From Glutamicibacter sp002979865 (GTDB lineage Bacteria > Actinomycetota > Actinomycetes > Actinomycetales > Micrococcaceae), in the NCBI RefSeq assembly GCF_050030965.1, contig NZ_CP188297.1, positions 1,054,001-1,118,000 of the forward strand: a stretch of DNA of 64,000 nucleotides, written 5' to 3'. This document shows positions 41,909-50,402 of the stretch, piece after piece (the stretch's first letter is position 1; each line of letters opens with the position of its first letter). Both the position numbers and the translations under genes were made by a program. Under the pieces are notes generated by a model, which was not told the DNA's origin, did no database searches, and worked only from the letters and a program-made list of their open reading frames with translations.

Positions 41909-42501
41909 GCTGTTCCCAAGCTCCGTTGTCGAATCCACACATTCAGTTCTTGAAGTGCTGGAGGCGTCTCAGCGCGAATTAGCTCCTTCATCTTCTCCCC
42001 TACCGGATACAACTTTTCCGAGAGGAACACGGGTTCCGTTGGTCGCACAATGTCCGAGGTCCACTGCGGGACTGGCGTATTGGTCTGGCCCGCAATCCAC
42101 TTAGTTATGGCCGCCAGAGCCACTTGGTATTGCGAGTCCTCCAATTCAGGCGACTGTGCCAAGAGTGGACGCCCGGCTTCAAGAGATTCAGTCGAATATT
42201 CACTGATGAGACGCAGTGCGAACTCGAAATTTTTGGCTTCCAGGGTCTGTCGGAAGTCCTCAGCTATTTCAGCGCCCCTGTCATTAATAATGCGTAGCCC
42301 AGGCTCCTCAAACCCAAGTCTCTTCAGAACCCTAAGCACTAATCCCAGAGCCACCGTTTCTTTCCCTGCTTCCAAGTCAACGATGAACTTACGCGAAACC
42401 CCTACCGAATTTGCCAAGGCAGCTTGGGTCAGCCCTAGGAAACCACGTTGGGTCCGGATCTTATCCGCCAGGCTTCCGACAGTGAACGATGGGGTTTTCA
42501 T
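41905..42501 (-). CDS. XRE-family antitoxin-like regulator
   Basis: 198 residues from ATG 42501 (a TTG two codons earlier is possible). The HipB-like helix-turn-helix at about 9-68 reads LADKIRTQRGFLGLTQAALANSVGVSRKFIVDLEAG, in two pieces. Residues about 75-198 form an extra domain (FEFALRLISEYSTESLEAG, QYQVALAAITKWIAGQ, then PTEPVFLSEKLYPVGE) that may bind the toxin. It is coupled to the nucleotidyltransferase by ATGA. A perfect 16-bp palindrome lies 11 bp upstream, so it probably represses its own operon. Confidence 0.82.
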   Translation of the reverse strand: MKTPSFTVGSLADKIRTQRGFLGLTQAALANSVGVSRKFIVDLEAGKETVALGLVLRVLKRLGFEEPGLRIINDRGAEIAEDFRQTLEAKNFEFALRLISEYSTESLEAGRPLLAQSPELEDSQYQVALAAITKWIAGQTNTPVPQWTSDIVRPTEPVFLSEKLYPVGEKMKELIRAETPPALQELNVWIRQRSLGTA

Positions 42502-42512
42502 ATTCAAATGAT

Positions 42513-42528
42513 GTCACCGTACGGTGAC
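42513..42528. promoter_or_regulatory. 16-bp operator of the toxin-antitoxin-like unit
   Basis: GTCACCGTACGGTGAC is a perfect palindrome between the XRE start and the DinB-like stop. A HipB-type repressor dimer would bind it. Confidence 0.65.
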
Positions 42529-42558
42529 TTTGTCTAGAAGTTTGATTGCCGCCTGTTG

Positions 42559-43104
42559 TTATCCCATGGTCTTCTGCCCATCCAGGGATTCGCGGATGAT
42601 GTCCGCATGCCCTGAATGCTGGGTGGTCTCGGCGATGATGTGCAGCAAGGTGCGGCGCACCGACCAGTGGATATCGACAAACCATGGGGCCGAAGGCAAC
42701 TCGTGCACGGTGTCCAGATCCAGCTCAGCCAGCAGCGCATCGGTGCGGTCGGCAATCAAAGCGTAGTTTTCCAGCACCGCGTCGAGAGTATCTCCTGGCT
42801 GCATATGGAATTCGTTATGGAATGCTTCGATCGCTTCGGGTGGCATCTGGCTGAAATCCGCACCGTCCCACGCCATGGCTGCCCGGCCTTTGACCATGAA
42901 TTCCTGCCACTGTTTTTCGACTGCGCTGACATGTTTGATCAACCCGCCGAGGGTCAGCTCGCTCACGGTGGTTCGCTGCTCCGCCTGCTCATCGCTCAAG
43001 CCTTGGACCGTAAAACGCAAAAAATGCCTCGCGTTGGCCAGGGTCTGGAACAGGTCGGCGCGTTCTCCGGTGAGCTTGGTGTTGGTGATGGCCATGGTGC
43101 TCAT
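42559..43104 (-). CDS. DinB family protein
   Basis: 181 residues of the DinB four-helix fold. Metal-ligand His are in GLIKHVSAVEKQW and LLHIIAETTQHSGHADIIRESLDG. LRFTVQGLSDEQAEQRTTVS is the usual first helix. Related proteins include thiol-dependent S-transferases. It starts 104 bp from the divergent WYL regulator gene, a pairing often seen, so regulation by that protein is likely. The start may be MSTM or the inner MAITN. Confidence 0.87.
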   Translation of the reverse strand: MSTMAITNTKLTGERADLFQTLANARHFLRFTVQGLSDEQAEQRTTVSELTLGGLIKHVSAVEKQWQEFMVKGRAAMAWDGADFSQMPPEAIEAFHNEFHMQPGDTLDAVLENYALIADRTDALLAELDLDTVHELPSAPWFVDIHWSVRRTLLHIIAETTQHSGHADIIRESLDGQKTMG

Positions 43105-43208
43105 GATTGCCTCCTGGCATAAGCTGCAGCCGGTATTTCCAGCTGGTAGTAACCAGAATAGAAGTGAAAAGTGCCAGTTTTTGTCCTAAATCAAGGCAGA
43201 CTTATCGT

Positions 43209-44165
43209 ATGAGTACCAGTACCAGATTCTTGCGCTTACTCTCGCTACTGCAGACCCATCGCTATTGGTCCGGAGACGAGCTCGCAGAACGCCTTGACGT
43301 CAGCCTGCGCACCGTTCGCCGGGACATCGACCGGTTGCGTGACTTGGGCTACCCAGTGCAGGCCGATCGCGGTGTGGGAGGTGGTTATCAGTTAGCCTCC
43401 GGCACCGCGTTGCCTCCCCTGGTGCTCGACGATGAGGAAGCGGTGGCACTGGTGGCGTCGCTGCAATCCACCGTGCATGGCGGGTCCTCCGCTCTGGCTG
43501 AAGCGGCGCTGCGAGCATTGGGGAAAGTGGTACCCGTGCTGCCGGCCAGGCTGCGTAAACGGGCACAGGCCTTGACCGCGAGCACCATCCCGCTCAATTC
43601 CCAGTCTTCCGCCTCGGATCCCGTGGATCCGGCAGTATTAGTGGCCTTCGCCCAAGCCTGCCGTGATCATGAACGAATCGCTTTCGACTACAAGGATGCC
43701 AAGGGAGCAGCAACTTCACGCCGGGTAGAACCGGTCCAGTTGGTGAATGTTGGCAACCGCTACTATCTCGTGGCTTTTGATCTGGACCGCGATGATTGGC
43801 GCAGCTTCCGCGTGGACCGCGCACAGAACCCAACACCCAGGGCCTTGCGCTTCACACCCCGACAGGTGCCAGGTGGCGATGCATCAAGCTTCGTTCGTGC
43901 TGGACTGCGTGGCAGCGGACAACCAGATGTGAGTGCGCGGGTGCATGCCAGCGCAGAACAACTGGAGCCGCTGATCGGCCGCTGGTTCCAGATCGAAGAA
44001 ATCGACGACGACAACAGCCTAGTGAGCACGGAGAATATGAACCTTAACTGGGCCGCGTTCGGGCTGGCGATGAGTCAGGCCAAAGTCAGCGCTGTTCAGC
44101 CGACAGAACTGCGAGAGCTAGTCGATTCGTGGATAGCGAACCTTTCGTCAGAGCCCTGTCGCTAA
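43209..44165 (+). CDS. YafY/WYL-family transcriptional regulator
   Basis: 318 residues from ATG 43209. The N-terminal winged helix reads RFLRLLSLLQTHRYWSGDELAERLDVSLRTVRRDIDRL over residues 5-45, then GYPVQADRGVGGGYQL. The WYL domain (about 145-225) has RRVEPVQLVNVGNRYYLVAFD and DDWRSFRVDR. The C-terminal WCX-like part ends AKVSAVQPTELRELVDSW. It probably regulates the divergent DinB gene. A broken copy of the last 25 codons of a paralogue is found at 47641-47718. Confidence 0.9.
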   Translation: MSTSTRFLRLLSLLQTHRYWSGDELAERLDVSLRTVRRDIDRLRDLGYPVQADRGVGGGYQLASGTALPPLVLDDEEAVALVASLQSTVHGGSSALAEAALRALGKVVPVLPARLRKRAQALTASTIPLNSQSSASDPVDPAVLVAFAQACRDHERIAFDYKDAKGAATSRRVEPVQLVNVGNRYYLVAFDLDRDDWRSFRVDRAQNPTPRALRFTPRQVPGGDASSFVRAGLRGSGQPDVSARVHASAEQLEPLIGRWFQIEEIDDDNSLVSTENMNLNWAAFGLAMSQAKVSAVQPTELRELVDSWIANLSSEPCR

Positions 44166-44572
44166 AACCAAGCTCCGGAGGATCTCTGTACAACGCACGC
44201 AGGCCGTTAGCCCTTACGCTCATGAAATCGTAGTTAAATCCCCTCCCGAACTATGACATTCGCGTGGACGATGCACCCGGTCAGTGTTCGAACGTGGAAG
44301 AAAACCCAATGAATCCGAAAGCAAGTCTCCGGATATCTTATTGATCCACTGGACACGCAATCCGGCGGAACTTGCGCGCTCTCTCTCGAATTCCAACGAG
44401 ACGAGCGCCGATAATAGACGGTCACAAACACGTCACTCAAAAAATCAACACCGGCTGCAATGATTTCCGGGGGCTTCAAATGACTACACAGCTAATCTGC
44501 ACGAACGGTCACAATCGTTCAACATCCACTACGTTGGCCAATCCGAGCTAAATCGAATGGGGCCTTTGAAAC
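44166..44572. other. AT-rich intergenic region of the accessory island
   Basis: About 400 bp after the WYL gene. Composition drops sharply compared with the WYL gene. No reading frame with a ribosome-binding site is visible, and no repeat stands out. It marks the left part of the region inserted between the intact WYL gene and the WYL relic. Confidence 0.45.
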
Positions 44573-45510
44573 TTGATACCGATCAACGGCAAAACTGGGA
44601 CAAGTAACTCCTCCGGGTCATCTCCCCCGCAAACAGGTCCGACCATAGATACTCATTATTTGACAAAGCTCGCAACGGGCACCTTCTTGAAACGTATCCA
44701 AAGACCATCGGCCCGTTTGACCAAATTATGGGTGATCGCTCGTCAAAAATTTCATCCTCTAGTTTCAATTGTGCATAATGACTCCAAGACAGGAGATAAA
44801 TTGACAGAGATTATCACGACAACAGTTGCTCTTGTTGGTCTATTCGTAACAGCAGCACAGTTCACGGCGGCCGCCAGGGCACGGAAAGCGGCCGATTTCT
44901 GGGGAGACCAGATCGAAAAACCGCCTCCTTGCGATCCGAGGAAGATGAGACGATATCCGATCACTACCAGAATGCCTTGTCGCTGGTTTACGCCGTTGAG
45001 CGAGTCCCTGGATGGAAGTTCGCTCTACCAGTTGGTTCTCTTTGCTTTCTAACTCTATGGCTATTCGCAACAAGCGTTCTTTTCAAAGGATTCATACTTA
45101 GTCCAGTGTCAGCGGAGGGGCAGTTGGTGGCATTTACAGGCGTCTACGCTCTTGCGGCCACATTTGGAATTTTTGCTACATTGCAAAAACTATTGACCCT
45201 TCAGGTTCACCGCACAAAGACCAAGATCGGATTATTTTACGACCCGGCACTCTTCGAAGTAAGACTATTTAAACATGTAAAGAAGTGTCTTGCCCTTGCC
45301 ACTGCTGGGATCTTGTTGGCTTCTTTCGCGGTTGCTTGTTTCTCCGGCTTTCCGGTTCTCACTCAAAATAATGATGAAATCCTCGCCGCGGGCTTCCTTA
45401 GCAGCATTATTGCAGCCATAACCTTATGGTTTTCCATTCACAAGTTCACCGCAATCTACAGGAACCCGCTTGACGAAAATAACCTGGTAGTCACTCTTAA
45501 AGCCCATTGA
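44573..45510 (+). pseudogene. Membrane protein gene with a frameshift
   Basis: The first frame (TTG 44573) reads to KAADFWGDQIEK at about 44920 and contains one helix (IITTTVALVGLFVTAAQF). Just after a run of five A the sense moves to another frame that gives TASLRSEEDETISDHYQNAL, then two pairs of membrane helices (SLCFLTLWLFATSVLFKGF, ALAATFGIFATL and others) and stops at 45510. Adding one A in GAAAAAC joins the parts into a protein of about 312 residues. It has no recognisable family. The AT-rich codon use suggests recent acquisition. Confidence 0.65.
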
Positions 45511-45726
45511 TCTACGAATAAAGGATCGCCGCCTTACCCGAATCTAGTCAGCATCCGAAGACGAAATCCCCTCCCAGTACGACCCCAAGGGAACGCCTAA
45601 GTAGATTCACTGATGGCTGGAAATGCTATTGCATTCCGCATCAGCCCGCGAGCGGTCCGCATGAAGCCATGCCCCGTTATCTTTTTGATAGTCCCTAAAA
45701 AGAGGATCATAGGGACTGTCGGCCGA

Positions 45727-45794
45727 CCAATCTCGGCATGGTGTCTTGCCCCTGTCTAACCAATGATCATAGGGGGTGTTGCCACCGAGATTGG
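45727..45794 (+). ncRNA. Bridge-RNA-like hairpin of the IS110 element
   Basis: An outer stem CCAATCTCGG (45727-45736) / CCGAGATTGG (45785-45794) extends by TGG/CCA across a bulge. Then comes an internal loop (GTGTCTTG-type and GTGTTG-type strands) and an inner stem CCCCTGT (45749-45755) / ATAGGGG (45769-45775) with a 13-nt loop. A stem with an internal loop in the non-coding end next to the transposase is the design of the guide loops in IS110 bridge RNAs. The inner arm repeats the CATAGGGG found at the element's right end. The full RNA would extend to near 45900. Confidence 0.5.
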
Positions 45795-45927
45795 GATGGC
45801 AGCGTGGTGATTGCTGATTAGGGGCGCGGCGCCAAGACACTGGACGCCTGTCATAACGTGGATGTAAGACTTCGCTACCGACGGTTGGTCGACCTTGAAC
45901 AAGAACTAGTTCAAAGGAGCACTAGTC

Positions 45928-47124
45928 ATGATCACCGCGGATATCGATATTTTCCTCGGCCTGGACGTAGGGAAAACCGACCACTGGGCCTGCGCCGTCA
46001 CCAAGGACGGCACCAAAATATGGAACAAGACCCTGCCCAACGACGAAGCCAAACTCGTCTCGGTCTACCAGAATCTCAGTGCCAAAGGCACCGTCCTGGT
46101 CGTCGTGGATCAGCCAGCTACCATCGGAGCCCTCGCTGTTGCCGTCGCCCAGCACCTCGGTATTCCGGTGGCCTATCTGCCCGGATTATCGATGCGGCGT
46201 ATCGCAGATATGTATCCTGGCACGGCGAAAACCGACGAAAAAGACGCGTTCATCATCGCGGACGCGGCCCGCACCATGACGCACACGCTGCGCAGCATCC
46301 AGGTCTCTGATGAGGATGAAGCCACCCTGGGCATGCTCACCGGATTTGATCTGGATCTAGCCAGGCAGATCACCCAAACCAGCAACAGGATCCGCGGGCT
46401 ATTCGCCCAAATCCACCCGCCACTCGAACGTATCCTCGGCCCGTGGCTGGAACACGACGCCGTCCTTGAAGTCCTCGCTATCTGGCCCACTCCAGCGCAA
46501 CTGAAGCATGCTGGCAAAGTGCGGATCGATGCGAAGTTGAAGAAATATAGTGCTCGCCGGCACACCGCCTGGGCTTCAACCATCATTGACGCTTTGGAGG
46601 AGCAGAGCGTCATCGTGGTCGGCACTGAGGCCGCAGGCCTAGTCATACCGCACCTGGCGAAGCAAATGATCTCGCTGCACGCTCAACGAGTGGACGTGGC
46701 CATGCACCTCGAAGCTATGCTGGCGGCTCACCTTCTTTACTCGGTCCTGACTTCGATGCAGGGGGTTGCCGTCAGGACCGGTGCGATCGTCATCGCCGAG
46801 ACCTCCGGCAAGACCTTCACCAGTGCTGCCGCACTGTCTTCCTACGCTGGTTTGGCTCCGACCACGCGCCAGTCAGGGACCTCTATCAAGTCCGAACGCG
46901 TCAGCCATTCAGGGAACAAGCGCTTGAAACGGGCGCTTTTCCTTTCGGCGTGTACTTCCATCCGTTTTGATCCGACCAGCCGAGAGTACTATGACCGGAA
47001 GCAGGCCCAGGGTAAACGCCATAACCAAGCGCTCATCGCTTTGGCCCACCGACGGCTCACGGTCCTGTTTGCGATGCTCCGGGATGGCTCACTCTATGAT
47101 GTTCCGGAGTTGAAAATAGCTTGA
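45928..47124 (+). CDS. IS110-family transposase (DEDD recombinase)
   Basis: 398 residues. The N-terminal RuvC-like DEDD domain shows FLGLDVGKTDHWA (Asp13), VLVVVDQPATIG (Asp61 where most members have Glu) and AKTDEKDAFIIADAART (Asp103, Asp106). The C-terminal transposase_20 domain has LTSMQGVAVRTGAIVIAE, FTSAAALSSYAGLAPTTRQS and the HSGNKRLKRALF end. Full length and apparently intact. A small hairpin (TTGAAC/GTTCAA, 45895-45914) overlaps the AAAGGAGC ribosome-binding site and may limit translation. Confidence 0.92.
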   Translation: MITADIDIFLGLDVGKTDHWACAVTKDGTKIWNKTLPNDEAKLVSVYQNLSAKGTVLVVVDQPATIGALAVAVAQHLGIPVAYLPGLSMRRIADMYPGTAKTDEKDAFIIADAARTMTHTLRSIQVSDEDEATLGMLTGFDLDLARQITQTSNRIRGLFAQIHPPLERILGPWLEHDAVLEVLAIWPTPAQLKHAGKVRIDAKLKKYSARRHTAWASTIIDALEEQSVIVVGTEAAGLVIPHLAKQMISLHAQRVDVAMHLEAMLAAHLLYSVLTSMQGVAVRTGAIVIAETSGKTFTSAAALSSYAGLAPTTRQSGTSIKSERVSHSGNKRLKRALFLSACTSIRFDPTSREYYDRKQAQGKRHNQALIALAHRRLTVLFAMLRDGSLYDVPELKIA

Positions 47125-47139
47125 CACAGAACATAGGGG

Positions 47140-47640
47140 CACCCCCAGGTCTCGGTATCCATAACCAATGCATCAACCTGATCGACACTACCCGTTACCG
47201 AACGAGAAGATTAGGTTACCGGTCCGTTTCCATCTTTAACTCCCTATGCGCACTACTCAGTAATGCAAAGAGCCTTTTTGGACATTGACACCTCTAATTT
47301 GCAATAAGAAGTTAACTGCAAAACGTGGACGAGCAGGCATGCCGGCGGCGCTAATTCTTCGTTGAGCCTGCCCCGCCCCCGACACCATTCAAATTGAATC
47401 TCAAGTACTGTCTTGGCTCTACACTCAACGAACATCATCGAGAAATACGAATAATGATTCTTTAACGCAGTGTTCTTCGTGCGGCTCACCGAGCCTTATG
47501 CCCCCGTAACCGCCCCATAATTGAATGCGGCATCACAGAAGTAAACAGCGATAGTTTTCGCGACGTTCACGCTGATCAAGCGAGAGGTTCCACTAAAAGT
47601 ACCGCATTGGCTTCTAGAAAAACTTCACATCATTTCACCC
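47140..47640. other. AT-rich non-coding stretch right of the insertion sequence
   Basis: About 500 bp with no supportable gene. Reading frames are short and cross on both strands without ribosome-binding sites. TAACCAATG occurs at 47162-47170 and also at 45757-45765 next to the left side of the element, which may be chance or a trace of an older border. Confidence 0.4.
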
Positions 47641-47718
47641 TTGGCCAAAGTCAGCGACGTCCACCCGGCAGAACTGCGAGACCTACTCGATTCTTGGACG
47701 GAGAATCTCGGCTCCTGA
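47641..47718 (+). pseudogene. Relic: 3' end of a second WYL-family gene
   Basis: The 26 codons read AKVSDVHPAELRDLLDSW, then TENLGS and a stop. The end of the intact WYL gene reads AKVSAVQPTELRELVDSW, then IANLSS. DNA similarity starts abruptly at GGCCAAAGTCAGCG and ends at the stop. Nothing of the rest of a WYL gene precedes it. It marks the right side of about 3.5 kb of foreign-looking DNA. Confidence 0.75.
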
Positions 47719-47759
47719 TTGCGAAAGTTGTGAGATGCAACAAAAAGCGTCTTGAGAGC

Positions 47760-47790
47760 TTGACGGCGACACAACCGCGAGGCGTATAGT
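47760..47790 (+). promoter_or_regulatory. Promoter of the M20 amidohydrolase gene
   Basis: -35 TTGACG (47760-47765) and -10 TATAGT (47785-47790) with a 19-bp spacer. The leader to the ATG would be about 140 nt and contains the pair ATTCAAA / TTTGAAT (about 47809 and 47855). Confidence 0.5.
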
Positions 47791-47935
47791 CACTCGCGTG
47801 CTAACAACATTCAAATCGTTCGGAGTAAATGCTTTGATTAGTAATTACTTAAAGTTTGAATCATCGGCATAGTCATCTCTACGTACCCTGAGGCTCTCCG
47901 CCCGTCTGTCGACGACGCCTACGAAAGGCTGATTC

Positions 47936-49129
47936 ATGTCCATTGCCGACTTTACCGCTGATGCACAAACCATACTTCCCGATCTGATTAAACTGCGCCG
48001 TGAGTTGCATGCGGACCCCGAGCTCGGACTTAATCTGCCCCGCACTCAGCAGAAGGTGCTCGACGCGCTTGAGGGGTTGCCGCTGGAAATCACTACCGGC
48101 ACCCGCACCAGTTCGGTCACTGCAGTGCTTCGCGGAGAACTGCCCGGCCCGACAGTCCTGCTCCGCGGCGATATGGACGCTTTGCCGATTCTCGAAGCGA
48201 CCAATCTGGACTTCGCCTCTGCCAACGGCAATATGCACGCCTGCGGCCACGACCTGCATACCGCGGGACTGGTGGGCGCAGCCAAGGTGCTGTCGGCTCA
48301 TCAAAGTGAACTACATGGCTCGGTCATCTTCATGTTCCAGCCAGGCGAAGAAGGCCACGGCGGAGCGAAGATCATGCTTGAAGAGGGACTACTCGCCGCA
48401 GCCGGAGACCCTCCAGTTGCTGCCTACGCGATCCATGTGGGACCCGGCCCACGAGGAGTCTTCGCAACACGAGGTGGTCCAGTAGCTGCTGGCTCGAACC
48501 AGCTGACAGTGAAGCTGAAAGGGCGCGGTGGACACGGTTCGCAGCCTCACCAGACCCTGGATCCAGTTCCTGCCGCGGCCGAACTCGTCCTGGCCTTGCA
48601 AAGCTTCGTGACTCGACGATTCAATGCCTTCGACCCGGTGGTACTCTCGATCACCCGGCTGTCCACCGGAGACGGTGCAATCAACGTCATCCCGGAGAGC
48701 GTCGAGCTGGCGGCCACTATCCGCACCATGTCTCATGAATCGCTGGCTGTCCTGGAAGAAGGACTGCCACGAGTCATCAACGGTGTGGCGGCAGCCCATG
48801 AACTCACTGCTGATGTGAGCTTTGAAACGCTCTACCCGGTGACCGTGAACGATCCCGCCGAGACGGAGGCGGCGCTGACAACGATGCGCGAAATCTATGG
48901 TGAACAGCGCGTGGCTGTAATGCCTTCGCCAATGATGGGCTCGGAGGATTTCGCGTTTGTGCTCGACGAAGTACCCGGCACGTTCATCGCATTGCTGACC
49001 ACTCCACCGGAAATGACCGCCGAGGAGGCCGAGTGGAATCACTCACCACGGGTGGTCTTTGATGAGTCGGTGCTCTCAGATCAAGCTGTAGCCCTGGCAG
49101 CGATCGCTTTTAAGCGAACCGCCAGCTGA
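47936..49129 (+). CDS. M20-family metallo-amidohydrolase
   Basis: 397 residues. The peptidase-like domain has the IAA-amino-acid-hydrolase/hippurate-hydrolase motifs: LRRELHADPELGLNLPRTQ, LLRGDMDALPILE (Asp), HACGHDLHTAGLVG (Cys and His metal ligands), FMFQPGEEGHGGAKIML (Glu pair) and MMGSEDFAFVLDEVPG. The central lid domain (about 185-300) mediates dimerisation. It hydrolyses an N-acyl amino acid. The substrate is not specified by the sequence. GAAAGGCTGATTC precedes the ATG. It is a single-gene unit. Confidence 0.92.
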   Translation: MSIADFTADAQTILPDLIKLRRELHADPELGLNLPRTQQKVLDALEGLPLEITTGTRTSSVTAVLRGELPGPTVLLRGDMDALPILEATNLDFASANGNMHACGHDLHTAGLVGAAKVLSAHQSELHGSVIFMFQPGEEGHGGAKIMLEEGLLAAAGDPPVAAYAIHVGPGPRGVFATRGGPVAAGSNQLTVKLKGRGGHGSQPHQTLDPVPAAAELVLALQSFVTRRFNAFDPVVLSITRLSTGDGAINVIPESVELAATIRTMSHESLAVLEEGLPRVINGVAAAHELTADVSFETLYPVTVNDPAETEAALTTMREIYGEQRVAVMPSPMMGSEDFAFVLDEVPGTFIALLTTPPEMTAEEAEWNHSPRVVFDESVLSDQAVALAAIAFKRTAS

Positions 49130-49145
49130 ACTTCGGAGCTGCGCG

Positions 49146-49853
49146 CTAATTCTCGAGAATTACGGTGGTTTGGGTCCCCACATACTCAAACCCAGCGCGC
49201 AGCGCCGTTCTGATTGACGCGGCATTATCAACGTGCGCGCGCCACTGAAGAATCAGCCCGGCATCCATTGCATGCTTTTGAGCAATGCCGACAGCTTGAG
49301 AACCGAGTCCACTGCGCCGACTGGCAGGTGATACGAGCGCGCCAAGGTGGGCCAGTTTTTCTTCCCACACGTCATAACCAGCACCTGCCAAAGGTCGCGG
49401 CTGGTGCTCAGAATCGCTGAGCAAGATAAAGGTATTCTCCATCTCGCTCAAGCCGACTTCTGCAGCGTCTTCGGCTGGGCAGGCTGTTTCAAGATCAACA
49501 GCGTGCACTCGCGCATGACTTACCTTGGCGTTGGAGCCAGACACCATTGGCGCTGAATCACTAAAGTACAGCTTCGCTTCCCCGAGAGCCCGCCCACCAT
49601 AAGGAGCACTGAGTTCTAAAAGTTTCTCGTGGCTGGCTAGTTCCGAGTCGGGTAGCTCTCGACCAGCTTCTATTGCCCACGAGGGGCCGACCAAAATCCC
49701 GGTGCCAAAGAATGATACGAACATAAGCACGGCGCTATCGTTCTTCTCGCGATAAACGCGATCTTCTCCTCGTGCCAATGCTTCTACCGAAACACCGAGG
49801 ATCGATGCCCAGGATTGTCGGATGGTCGCGATGGTGTCGGGTTGAAGCGTCAT
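49146..49853 (-). CDS. GNAT-family N-acetyltransferase
   Basis: 235 residues. The C-terminal third is the acetyl-CoA-binding part: LGALVSPASRRSGLGSQAVG (R-R-x-G-L-G-x-x motif A), then AHVDNAASIRTALRAGFEYVG (motif B). The N-terminal part (about 1-140) lacks a standard motif and resembles the extended versions in actinobacteria. Substrate unknown. It is convergent with the amidohydrolase gene, 16 bp apart. Confidence 0.85.
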   Translation of the reverse strand: MTLQPDTIATIRQSWASILGVSVEALARGEDRVYREKNDSAVLMFVSFFGTGILVGPSWAIEAGRELPDSELASHEKLLELSAPYGGRALGEAKLYFSDSAPMVSGSNAKVSHARVHAVDLETACPAEDAAEVGLSEMENTFILLSDSEHQPRPLAGAGYDVWEEKLAHLGALVSPASRRSGLGSQAVGIAQKHAMDAGLILQWRAHVDNAASIRTALRAGFEYVGTQTTVILEN

Positions 49854-49937
49854 GCCGAAAGACTATCGGAATTCAAATTATCTGTGTCTGCCAAACAGAC
49901 CGAAAACTCGCGAAGCAAGCCTTTAGTCCAAACGGAT

Positions 49938-50375
49938 CTAACGTTCCAGAGATTCTAACAATGCAACAGCATTGGTATTTTCAAGCCAAAAATACGCATG
50001 AATCGCCAACAAGACGTCGTCTATTGACTGTTCAATTGCCGGCCCACTCCACAGGGCAACGACCGCACTCGCGACATTCGAAATCGCCGAGTTTTGACTG
50101 GCCCTGCCGAGCTCAACGCCGCGAAGCACCAGCAGGTAGTCGAGAGCCAAGTTGCGTAAATCTTGATTGGAAAGCATCTTCCGCGTCGAATACCCCAGAG
50201 CTCGTTGCATCGTCGAGATCGATGAATCCACGTCCGGAAGCGGCAAACATTGTTGTTGAAGCCTGGACAACAGGAATTCACCGCGAGGGACGTCTCCCGG
50301 CATCACTTCCTTGTAATCGGTCCTGCTCCCTGAGCCGGGACGATACTCAGTCAAAACGTAACTTCCGTTCCTCAC
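49938..50375 (-). CDS. Hypothetical protein downstream of moaE
   Basis: 145 residues from GTG 50375, 27 bp after the moaE stop and on the same strand. Segments include SYVLTEYRPGSGSRTDYKEV, FLLSRLQQQCLPLPDVDSSI and a helical C-terminal half with LALDYLLVLRGVELG. No cofactor or membrane motif. It is possibly co-transcribed with moeB-moaE, but its AT-richer composition and unrelated sequence argue against a role in cofactor synthesis. I recognise no family. Confidence 0.55.
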   Translation of the reverse strand: MRNGSYVLTEYRPGSGSRTDYKEVMPGDVPRGEFLLSRLQQQCLPLPDVDSSISTMQRALGYSTRKMLSNQDLRNLALDYLLVLRGVELGRASQNSAISNVASAVVALWSGPAIEQSIDDVLLAIHAYFWLENTNAVALLESLER

Positions 50376-50402
50376 TAGACGTATTCGCTAGGTAGGTCCG
50401 GC

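Larger units (their letters stand above)
45705..47139 (+). mobile_element. IS110-family insertion sequence
   Basis: The transposase gene is flanked by a non-coding left part of 150-220 bp and a very short right part. CATAGGG occurs at 45708-45714, again at 45768-45774 and at 47132-47138; CATAGGGG is exact for the last two. IS110 elements have no inverted repeats, so borders cannot be fixed by eye: the left end is either near 45705 or near 45768, and the right end near 47139. The insertion lies in the AT-rich island between the two WYL sequences. Confidence 0.7.

Noticed and set aside
45607..45840. 77-codon minus-strand frame in the left part of the insertion sequence
   Set aside because: It overlaps the structured non-coding end and has no protein-like pattern.
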